Source: Herminiimonas sp. (GTDB lineage Bacteria > Pseudomonadota > Gammaproteobacteria > Burkholderiales > Burkholderiaceae). From it: a stretch of 5,866 nt of DNA. Positions within the stretch are counted from its first letter, which is position 1. Every line of letters starts with the position of its first letter. The notes beneath the pieces were generated by a model, which did no database searches, was not told where the DNA came from, and saw only the letters and a list, made by a program, of their open reading frames with translations. Shown in pieces: positions 1 to 5,866 of the stretch. Made by a program: the position numbers and the translations under genes. Where the stretch lies: positions 1-5,866 of the forward strand of contig JACMQD010000117.1 in NCBI GenBank assembly GCA_014377155.1, in the 5' to 3' direction.

Positions 1-1464
1 AGCATGGCGCTGACCGATGCCATGACCCGGGCTTGCGATTTCTACCGCCAGCAATTACGCGGTGCCGAGCGTGCCAAGACGTATCTGATCGGACGTGGAC
101 TCACCGGTGAAGTGGCGGCGCGCTATGGCATGGGCTATGCGCCGGAAGGATGGGACAACCTGCGCTCGGTGTTTCCGGATTACGAGTTGGGCGCGCTGGT
201 CGAGGCCGGTCTGGTGATCGACCGTAGCGAAGAAGAGGGCGGTGGCCGCAAGCGTTACGATCGTTTCCGTGATCGCATCATGTTCCCGATTCGCAATACC
301 AAAGGCCAGGTCATCGGATTTGGCGGTCGCATCCTCGATAGCGGTGAACCGAAATACTTGAATTCACCCGAGACGCCCTTATTTCAAAAAGGTAGTGAAC
401 TGTATGGTTTGTTCGAGGCGCGCCAAGCCATCCGTGAGGCCGGCTATGTGCTGGTGACGGAAGGGTATATGGACGTGGTCGCCCTTGCACAGTTGGGATT
501 CCCGCAGGCAGTTGCAACGCTGGGTACTGCATGCACCCCGATCCATGTGCAAAAGCTGTTACGCCAGACCGATCATGTGGTGTTCAGTTTTGACGGGGAC
601 GCTGCCGGGCGGCGCGCGGCGCGACGTGCGCTGGACGCCAGCTTGCCGCATGCATCGGACAACAAGACCATCAAGTTTCTGTTTTTGCCGACAGAACATG
701 ATCCTGACAGTTATGTCCGCGAGATGGGCGCACAGGCGTTCGCGCAGCAAATTGCCGACGCCATGCCCTTGTCGCAGTTCTTGCTCAAGGAAGTGGCGGC
801 TGACAATGACCTGAACACGCCGGAAGGGCGAGCGCGCACGCAGTTCGACGCCAAGCCCTTGCTGCAAGCGTTGCCGGCCTCGTCGTTGCGCTTGCAGATC
901 GTCAGGAGCCTGGCGCAGCTGACGCAAACCACGCCGGCTGAAATCGAAGCGCTGTTCGAGCTGGCGCAGCCCATTGCCAGAGCCAAGGCCGCGCCGCCCA
1001 AGGCCCGGCGGTCAGCACCGCTCGGTCTGGAGAGGCAGATCATCAAGCTGCTGGTGGCGCATCCAGCGCTGGCAGCGGAGCTCGATGCGGCGGCGATTGC
1101 GGCGCTGACTGTTTTTGCGCCGGAGTTGAAGCCCATGCTGGAGCAGTTGGCGGCGCTGAGCAACGACATGGGCGCGCATGCCAATTTTGCCACGCTGGCC
1201 GAACATTTACGTGCTACCGGATCGGATTTCGACCCCCTGATTGCCGAAATTGCGGCAGAATCTGAATCGGAGATCGATACGGCGCGTCTCGAACTTGCCG
1301 GCGCGCTTCGGCAGATTAAAACGAAGGTGTTGAAAGACCAGCTGGATCAGCTCTCGGCACGTGGCTTGAAGACTGAGGAAGATCGGTTCCAATTCAGGGA
1401 GCTGATGCTGCAGCAGGAGCAATTGCGGCGTCAGGCCGAGGCGGAAATCGCCCGCCGTCTGTAG
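1..1464 (+). CDS. dnaG: DNA primase DnaG (5' end truncated by window edge)
   Basis: DnaG makes the short RNA primers for leading- and lagging-strand DNA synthesis and works with the replicative helicase DnaB. The reading frame is already open at base 1, so the start lies upstream. Counting residue 1 at the ATG at base 4 (an internal Met), the sequence follows E. coli DnaG with a constant offset of 112, so about 110 residues, including the CHC2 zinc-binding domain, are missing. The core shows YDRFRDRIMFPIR and VIGFGGR (primase N-lobe), PKYLNSPET, and the TOPRIM metal-binding residues: Glu153 in EGYMDVVAL, Asp197 and Asp199 in FDGDAAGR, Asp233 and Asp235 in HDPD. An Ala/Pro/Lys-rich linker (about 320-342) leads to a helical C-terminal DnaB-binding domain (about 345-486). 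The catalytic motifs look intact. The gene ends at TAG 1462-1464, and rpoD follows after 128 nt, as in the rpsU-dnaG-rpoD operon. Confidence 0.97.
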   Translation, partial: SMALTDAMTRACDFYRQQLRGAERAKTYLIGRGLTGEVAARYGMGYAPEGWDNLRSVFPDYELGALVEAGLVIDRSEEEGGGRKRYDRFRDRIMFPIRNTKGQVIGFGGRILDSGEPKYLNSPETPLFQKGSELYGLFEARQAIREAGYVLVTEGYMDVVALAQLGFPQAVATLGTACTPIHVQKLLRQTDHVVFSFDGDAAGRRAARRALDASLPHASDNKTIKFLFLPTEHDPDSYVREMGAQAFAQQIADAMPLSQFLLKEVAADNDLNTPEGRARTQFDAKPLLQALPASSLRLQIVRSLAQLTQTTPAEIEALFELAQPIARAKAAPPKARRSAPLGLERQIIKLLVAHPALAAELDAAAIAALTVFAPELKPMLEQLAALSNDMGAHANFATLAEHLRATGSDFDPLIAEIAAESESEIDTARLELAGALRQIKTKVLKDQLDQLSARGLKTEEDRFQFRELMLQQEQLRRQAEAEIARRL

Positions 1465-1495
1465 TCGGCCTCGCACTGGAGTAACTGACACCATA

Positions 1496-1504
1496 TGTTA
1501 TACT
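1496..1504 (+). promoter_or_regulatory. Putative rpoD promoter, extended -10 type
   Basis: TGTTATACT gives a TGn extension plus the -10 hexamer TATACT (5 of 6 to consensus) at 1499-1504. The best hexamer at the 17-bp -35 spacing (CTGGAG, 1476-1481) is poor, which fits a promoter relying on its extended -10. The start site would be near 1511, giving an rpoD leader of about 82 nt. It lies just after the dnaG stop, so rpoD could be made independently of dnaG read-through. No sigma-32 type promoter was recognised nearby. This is sequence reading only. Confidence 0.6.
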
Positions 1505-1535
1505 TAAAGGCTTTCGATTCAACGTGTTAGAGCGG

Positions 1536-1546
1536 TTTCCAGGAAA
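1536..1546. promoter_or_regulatory. Short palindrome in the rpoD leader (possible operator)
   Basis: TTTCCAGGAAA is a perfect 5+1+5 palindrome about 25 nt downstream of the predicted start site. It is flanked by a second inverted pair, TTCAA (1518-1522) and TTGAA (1547-1551). A one-base centre makes it a better candidate for a dimeric protein site on DNA than for an RNA hairpin. Palindromes of this size also occur by chance, so the regulatory reading is tentative. Confidence 0.22.
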
Positions 1547-1592
1547 TTGAACGCAGTACCATGTCGGCTTACAGTTGATTTGATGGCAAACA

Positions 1593-4040
1593 ATGGACAG
1601 ATCTGAGAAATTCCGTGTAGCCGGATCGAAAAATGACAAGCCGCTTGCTGCACCGAAGCCGATCCGCACGGCGCGCAGTGCACAACCCGATCAAGATGCG
1701 TCATCGACAAGAACAGTAACGAAAGAGATTGCCAGAGCGGTTGCGACATCAACCGCGAAACCTTTATCAAAAGCCCATCCGAAGCCTGACTCGACGAAAT
1801 CGAAAGCGCCCGTGACAAAGAAACCCGAATCGAAGACCGTAAGCAAGTCGGTGAAAGAGCCGGCACAGCCTGAAAACAAGCCAGGTGTGGGCGTGATGAT
1901 CACGTCGACCGTGAGTCAGACCACGGATGCGGCCACGCTCGCGGCGATCGATACCTCTGGTTACGTGCTGCCTTCGATCAAGGTGCCGGGCCGGCGCGGG
2001 CGCAAGCCCAAAGAGTTTCAGCCGGAAAACGATGAAGTCGCCGCGCTCAATGCGGTCGAACGGGCGGAACTGAAGGCAGTCGACAAGGCCAAGGCCAAGG
2101 ACCGCAAGGCCAAGGAAAAAGCCTTGCTCAAGGATGCGTTCTCATCTGACACCGAGGCCACCGAAGAAGAACTCGAACGCCGCCGCCAGAAACTCAAGAC
2201 CCTGATCAAGCTCGGCAAGGAACGCGGCTTCCTGACCTATTCGGAAATCAACGATCACCTGCCGGAAAATATTGTCGAGCCGGAAGCGATCGAAGGCATC
2301 ATCGGTACCTTCAATGACATGGGTATCGCGGTCTACGAGCAAGCGCCGGATGCCGAGACATTGCTGCTGTCGGATAACGTTGCCACTGTCACCGGCGACG
2401 ACGAAGCCGAAGCCGCCGCCGAAGCGGCGCTGTCGACCGTCGATTCCGATTTCGGTCGCACTACCGATCCTGTGCGCATGTACATGCGCGAAATGGGTTC
2501 GGTTGAACTTCTCACCCGCGAAGGCGAAATCGAAATCGCCAAACGCATCGAAGACGGTCTGAAGGATATGATCCAGGCCATTTCCGCGTGCCCGACGACG
2601 ATCGCGGAAATCCTCAGTGCAGCCGACCGGATCAACAACGACGAAACCAAGATCGATGAAATCGTCGACGGCCTGGTCGACATGAATGTCTTGGAGCCGG
2701 TCATCGCGCCAGTGGTCGTCGTTGCCGCGGCTGATGAAGACGAAGAAGAAGCAGAAGAAAGCGAGGAAGAGGAAGAGGACGAAACCAATGCTTCGGGCGC
2801 TGCCGGATTTTCGGTCGAGCAACTGGAACAACTCAAACGCGAGGCGTTAGCCAAGTTCCAGACTATTTCCACGCAATTCGACAAAATGCGCAAGTCTTTC
2901 GAAAAGGAAGGCTACAATTCGAAACCGTACGTGAAAGCGCAGGAACTGATCTCGAGCGAGCTGTTGGGAATCCGTTTTACCGCGAAAGTGGTCGAGAAGC
3001 TGTGCGACACACTACGCGGGCAGGTCGACGAAGTGCGACACATCGAAAAGCAGATTCTGGATGTCACGGTCAATAAATGCGGCATGCCGCGCAGCCATTT
3101 CATCAAGGTTTTTCCTGGCAATGAAACCAATCTGACCTGGATCGACCGCGAAGTCGGCGGCAATCACGCTTACAGTGTCGTCCTTGCGCGCAATGTACCG
3201 ACGGTCAAGGAGTTGCAGCAAAAGCTGATCGACCTGCAGGCGCGCGTGGTGTTGCCGCTGCCGGATCTGCGCAACATCAACAAGAAAATGGCCGCTGGTG
3301 AAATGAAAGCGCGCAAGGCCAAGCGCGAAATGACCGAAGCCAATTTGCGATTGGTGATTTCGATTGCCAAGAAGTATACCAATCGTGGTTTGCAATTCCT
3401 TGACCTGATTCAGGAAGGCAACATTGGTTTGATGAAAGCGGTGGACAAGTTCGAATATCGCCGTGGCTACAAGTTTTCGACCTATGCGACCTGGTGGATT
3501 CGCCAGGCCATAACGCGTTCGATCGCTGATCAGGCGCGTACCATTCGTATTCCGGTACATATGATCGAGACGATCAACAAGATGAACCGTATTTCGCGTC
3601 AGATTTTGCAGGAGACGGGTGCCGAACCTGATCCGGCGACGTTGGCCATCAAGATGGAAATGCCGGAAGACAAGATCCGCAAGATCATGAAAATCGCCAA
3701 AGAGCCGATTTCGATGGAAACACCGATCGGTGATGACGACGATTCGCATCTTGGTGATTTTATCGAAGACAACAATACGCTGGCTCCGGCCGATGCGGCG
3801 CTGCATGCGTCAATGCGTGGCGTGGTCAAGGATGTGCTCGATTCGCTCACGCCGCGCGAGGCCAAGGTTTTGCGCATGCGTTTTGGTATCGAAATGTCAA
3901 CCGACCACACGCTTGAAGAAGTAGGCAAACAGTTTGACGTCACGCGCGAGCGTATTCGCCAGATCGAAGCAAAAGCCTTGCGCAAGCTGCGTCACCCCTC
4001 CCGTTCAGACAAGCTGAAAAGCTTCCTGGAAGGTAACTAG
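1593..4040 (+). CDS. rpoD: RNA polymerase primary sigma factor RpoD (sigma-70)
   Basis: RpoD is the housekeeping sigma factor: it binds core RNA polymerase and recognises -10 and -35 promoter elements. The 815-aa product follows E. coli RpoD (613 aa). Region 1.1 is at about 195-265 ([12 protein letters not shown]), region 1.2 at about 290-325 ([12 protein letters not shown]), and the non-conserved insert spans about 326-565 with an acidic run at 381-398. Region 2 holds [12 protein letters not shown] from 584 and [10 protein letters not shown] from 631, where Gln638 and Thr641 match the -10 readers Q437 and T440. Region 4.2 holds [20 protein letters not shown], where Arg785, Glu786 and Arg789 match the -35 readers R584, E585 and R588. 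Nearly all the extra length is an N-terminal extension of about 190 residues, rich in Lys, Pro, Ala, Ser and Thr, with GRRGRKPK at 133-140. The ATG at 1593 is the first possible start, because an in-frame TGA lies at 1581-1583; no clear Shine-Dalgarno precedes it. Tandem stops TAG-TAA (4038-4043) end the gene. Confidence 0.98.
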   Translation: MDRSEKFRVAGSKNDKPLAAPKPIRTARSAQPDQDASSTRTVTKEIARAVATSTAKPLSKAHPKPDSTKSKAPVTKKPESKTVSKSVKEPAQPENKPGVGVMITSTVSQTTDAATLAAIDTSGYVLPSIKVPGRRGRKPKEFQPENDEVAALNAVERAELKAVDKAKAKDRKAKEKALLKDAFSSDTEATEEELERRRQKLKTLIKLGKERGFLTYSEINDHLPENIVEPEAIEGIIGTFNDMGIAVYEQAPDAETLLLSDNVATVTGDDEAEAAAEAALSTVDSDFGRTTDPVRMYMREMGSVELLTREGEIEIAKRIEDGLKDMIQAISACPTTIAEILSAADRINNDETKIDEIVDGLVDMNVLEPVIAPVVVVAAADEDEEEAEESEEEEEDETNASGAAGFSVEQLEQLKREALAKFQTISTQFDKMRKSFEKEGYNSKPYVKAQELISSELLGIRFTAKVVEKLCDTLRGQVDEVRHIEKQILDVTVNKCGMPRSHFIKVFPGNETNLTWIDREVGGNHAYSVVLARNVPTVKELQQKLIDLQARVVLPLPDLRNINKKMAAGEMKARKAKREMTEANLRLVISIAKKYTNRGLQFLDLIQEGNIGLMKAVDKFEYRRGYKFSTYATWWIRQAITRSIADQARTIRIPVHMIETINKMNRISRQILQETGAEPDPATLAIKMEMPEDKIRKIMKIAKEPISMETPIGDDDDSHLGDFIEDNNTLAPADAALHASMRGVVKDVLDSLTPREAKVLRMRFGIEMSTDHTLEEVGKQFDVTRERIRQIEAKALRKLRHPSRSDKLKSFLEGN

Positions 4041-4052
4041 TAAAAGGTTAAT

Positions 4053-4131
<79 letters not shown>

Positions 4132-4141
4132 TATATTCATC

Positions 4142-5602
4142 ATGTCCGATATCCAGTCTGTTCCCCCTCCCGCCATTTCGCCGGCAGTCCGATTCGATGA
4201 TTTCGGGCTGGCTCCAGAAATTTTGCGCGCCCTTGCCGACCAGGGCTATGTCCATCCGACGCCGATCCAGGCCGAGGCGATTCCGATTGTCCTTTTGGGC
4301 CGCGACGTCATGGGCGCAGCCCAGACCGGTACTGGCAAGACGGCTGGTTTTTCGCTGCCGATCATTCAGTTGCTGTTGGCACATGCCAGTACCAGTGCCT
4401 CGCCGGCGCGCCATCCGGTACGCGCGCTGATCCTGACACCGACACGTGAGCTGGCCGACCAGGTCGCCGAAAACGTCAAGGCGTACTCGCGCCATACGCC
4501 GCTGCGCTCGACGGTGGTGTTCGGCGGCATGGATATGGCACCACAGACGGCCGCATTGCGCGCCGGTGTCGAAATCGTCATCGCCACGCCGGGCCGTCTG
4601 CTCGATCACGTGCAGCAGAAGACCCTGAACCTGTCGCAGACGCAGATCCTGGTGATGGATGAAGCCGACCGCATGCTGGACATGGGCTTCCTGCCGGACT
4701 TGCAGCGCATTATCAATCTGCTGCCGAAAAAGCGGCAGAATCTGATGTTTTCGGCGACGTTTTCAACCGAAATCAAGAAACTGGCAGGCAGTTTTCTCAA
4801 CGATCCGATCACCATCGAAGTCGCGCGTAGTAACCAGACAGCCGACCGCGTGACGCAGATCGTCTACAAGGTCGAAGAAGAACTGAAACGCGACGTGGTG
4901 TCGTATCTGATCCGCGGCCGCGACCTGAAGCAAGTGCTGGTGTTTTCAAATACCAAGATCGGTGCCTCGCGGCTGGCCCGGCACCTGGAGCAGGAAGGGG
5001 TGAAGGCTTCGGCCATTCATGGCGACAAGTCGCAGGCCGAACGCATGGCCGCGCTCGAGGCATTCAAGAGCGGCGTCATCGACGTGCTGGTAGCAACCGA
5101 TGTCGCCGCGCGCGGACTGGATATTTCGGACCTGCCATGTGTGATTAATTATGATTTGCCATACAACGCTGAGGACTATGTCCATCGTATCGGTCGTACT
5201 GGCCGCGCCGGTGCGTCGGGCGATGCGATCTCGCTGTATTCCGACAAGGATGCCCGCCTGCTGGTCGATATCGAAAAAATGATCAAGCACAAATTCGTGC
5301 CGGCCCAGCTGGCAGGATTCGTGGCGCCGACTGGCCGCGGTAGCAGCAGCCCGGAACGCCGCCCGCGTCGCGAGGACGCTGACCAGCGCGCGGCACCGTC
5401 GTCGTCAGCACCACCCCAGCGCAGTAGTGCCCCTGCCGGTCGCTCGAGCTATGGGCCGCCGCGCAAGGAAAAGCTCGATCCGTGGTTCCTCAAGCCGTAC
5501 GAACCGTCGCCGACGGCGAATCCTGTGGTCGAGGAAGCCAGCACGTCCACGACCAAATCAAAAACCAAGATTGCGGCATTGCTTGGCGGCTCGAAGCGCT
5601 GA
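4142..5602 (+). CDS. rhlE: ATP-dependent DEAD-box RNA helicase, RhlE family
   Basis: RhlE-type helicases unwind short RNA duplexes with ATP in the cytoplasm; in E. coli RhlE is linked to ribosome assembly and RNA turnover. This 486-aa protein has the full motif set: Q motif (FGLAPEIL to TPIQ, Gln43), motif I AQTGTGKT (60-67, Lys66), Ia PTRELAD (100-106), Ib TPGRLLDH, II DEAD (173-176) followed by RMLDMGF, III SAT (204-206), IV VLVFSNTK, V ATDVAARGLDI (318-328) and VI HRIGRTGR (348-355). RMLDMGF, the spacing and the basic, Ser/Pro-rich tail (about 395-486) favour RhlE over DbpA, SrmB or CsdA. The tail carries DPWFLKPYEP (446-455) and ends in KTKIAALLGGSKR. I chose the ATG at 4142; the GTG at 4106 in the same frame lies inside the tRNA T stem. 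Only 10 nt separate the tRNA CCA end from this ATG, and no Shine-Dalgarno lies at normal spacing. Transcription from the rpoD promoter is inferred. Confidence 0.94.
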   Translation: MSDIQSVPPPAISPAVRFDDFGLAPEILRALADQGYVHPTPIQAEAIPIVLLGRDVMGAAQTGTGKTAGFSLPIIQLLLAHASTSASPARHPVRALILTPTRELADQVAENVKAYSRHTPLRSTVVFGGMDMAPQTAALRAGVEIVIATPGRLLDHVQQKTLNLSQTQILVMDEADRMLDMGFLPDLQRIINLLPKKRQNLMFSATFSTEIKKLAGSFLNDPITIEVARSNQTADRVTQIVYKVEEELKRDVVSYLIRGRDLKQVLVFSNTKIGASRLARHLEQEGVKASAIHGDKSQAERMAALEAFKSGVIDVLVATDVAARGLDISDLPCVINYDLPYNAEDYVHRIGRTGRAGASGDAISLYSDKDARLLVDIEKMIKHKFVPAQLAGFVAPTGRGSSSPERRPRREDADQRAAPSSSAPPQRSSAPAGRSSYGPPRKEKLDPWFLKPYEPSPTANPVVEEASTSTTKSKTKIAALLGGSKR

Positions 5603-5608
5603 TCGAAC

Positions 5609-5646
5609 GGCGGTGTCGGATGACTTTCGCGACCCGCCTGTCATCC
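5609..5646. repeat. Overlapping inverted repeats in the convergent rhlE / LysR-like spacer
   Basis: Two mutually exclusive stem-loops can form. One pairs GGCGG (5609-5613) plus GTCG (5615-5618) with CGAC (5630-5633) plus CCGCC (5634-5638), with T5614 bulged. The other pairs GGATGAC (5618-5624) perfectly with GTCATCC (5640-5646) around a 15-nt loop. They lie within 45 nt of the rhlE stop, between convergent genes, where a bidirectional terminator is expected. Neither is followed by a T-run on either strand, so this is not a convincing intrinsic terminator. Confidence 0.3.
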
Positions 5647-5686
5647 AAAGTGATCGTGCATATTTCCCGGTAAGGTGATGTCCGAT

Positions 5687-5866
5687 TCAGGGCGCCGTCA
5701 ACCAGCGCTGTGTGGCGGGTTCGCCGAGCCTGGTCAGGAACCATTTCAGCGATTTACCGCGCGACGACGCGCGCCAGGCAAATTGCGTCACGCCGCCCGG
5801 TTTCAAGTCAATGGTCTGCTTTTCGATTAATGCGCCAGAGGCGAGATGCGGCTCTGCCAGGCCACG
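5687..5866 (-). CDS. C-terminal fragment of a probable LysR-type transcriptional regulator (5' end outside window)
   Basis: On the minus strand a frame is open from the window edge for 59 codons to TGA (complement of 5687-5689). It lacks a start in the window and is convergent with rhlE. The fragment begins RGLAEPHLASGALIE, continues through LKPGGVTQFAWRASSRGKSL and KWFLTRLGEP, and ends QRWLTAP. The 'xPxLASGxLI' segment followed by a basic/aromatic strand and an 'LKWFLTRL' helix resembles the end of the effector-binding domain of LysR-type regulators, where a 'LASGRLV'-like turn precedes the last strand and helix. The DNA-binding helix-turn-helix that would confirm this lies off the window. 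Codon use matches the neighbouring genes and the third positions are GC-biased, which supports real coding. That it is a gene end is fairly secure; the family is an inference from a short, poorly conserved part, and no ligand or target can be suggested. Confidence 0.6.
   Translation of the reverse strand, partial: RGLAEPHLASGALIEKQTIDLKPGGVTQFAWRASSRGKSLKWFLTRLGEPATQRWLTAP

Noticed and set aside
1485..1490. CTGACA as the -35 box of the rpoD promoter
   Set aside because: It is only 8 bp from the TATACT hexamer, and no -10-like sequence lies 17 bp downstream of it (AGGCTT).
2142..2893. Two overlapping minus-strand open frames (2142-2831 and 2333-2893) opposite the acidic part of rpoD
   Set aside because: Their runs of Phe/Leu or Ser are the reverse-strand reading of the GAA/GAG-rich acidic tract, so they are shadows of rpoD.
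3012..3806. 264-codon open frame on the minus strand inside rpoD, suggesting an antisense gene
   Set aside because: It is antisense to regions 2-3 of RpoD, the most conserved coding sequence here. Its composition (His, Arg, Phe, Ile rich) is that of a reversed frame, and it shows no recognisable domain or ribosome binding site.
4011..4032. Hairpin AAGCT-GAAA-AGCTT and palindrome CTTCCTGGAAG at the end of rpoD as a terminator
   Set aside because: The stem is only 5 bp, lies inside conserved codons of the RpoD C-terminus and lacks a T-run, and the tRNA begins about 20 nt later.
5427..5744. Small open frames on both strands over the rhlE tail and the spacer (5427-5678, 5482-5673, 5490-5744)
   Set aside because: They overlap the in-frame rhlE tail or the LysR-like fragment in other frames, are rich in Arg/Ser or Trp, and show no ribosome binding site or recognisable product.

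Overview
The window looks like a chromosomal housekeeping locus of a betaproteobacterium. Burkholderiales are most likely, and the Oxalobacteraceae (Herminiimonas, Herbaspirillum, Janthinobacterium relatives) are my best guess. This rests on the moderately GC-rich codon use, the dnaG-rpoD order (the 3' part of the classical rpsU-dnaG-rpoD macromolecular-synthesis operon), a sigma-70 with a very long Lys/Pro/Ala-rich N-terminal extension, and a RhlE-type helicase. The family is an inference from remembered protein features, not from a search.

Layout. Bases 1-1464 (+) are the 3' part of dnaG (primase), cut by the window's left edge before the zinc-binding domain. Bases 1465-1592 are a 128-nt spacer with a good extended -10 promoter (1496-1504), a short palindrome and two mini-ORFs. 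Bases 1593-4040 (+) are rpoD, the primary sigma factor (815 aa). Only 12 nt after its first stop lies a CAU-anticodon tRNA (4053-4131), best read as the lysidine-dependent tRNA-Ile2 that decodes AUA. Ten nt after the tRNA CCA end begins rhlE, a DEAD-box RNA helicase (4142-5602, +). An 84-nt convergent spacer (5603-5686) contains two overlapping inverted repeats. The last 180 nt are the C-terminal end of a minus-strand gene, probably a LysR-type regulator, whose 5' end is outside the window. No stretch longer than 300 bases lacks a gene.

Together the genes cover replication priming, transcription initiation, AUA decoding and RNA remodelling. With no visible terminator and almost no spacer between rpoD, the tRNA and rhlE, I infer one transcript from the rpoD promoter (plus read-through from dnaG), with the tRNA cut out by processing. 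I see no mobile element, CRISPR array, phage gene or novel multi-gene system. The points most worth a second look are small-scale: the only AUA codon I find in the four reading frames lies in the -10 recognition helix of RpoD, directly upstream of the AUA-decoding tRNA; the tRNA has an enlarged D-loop; and the helicase start has no ordinary ribosome binding site.
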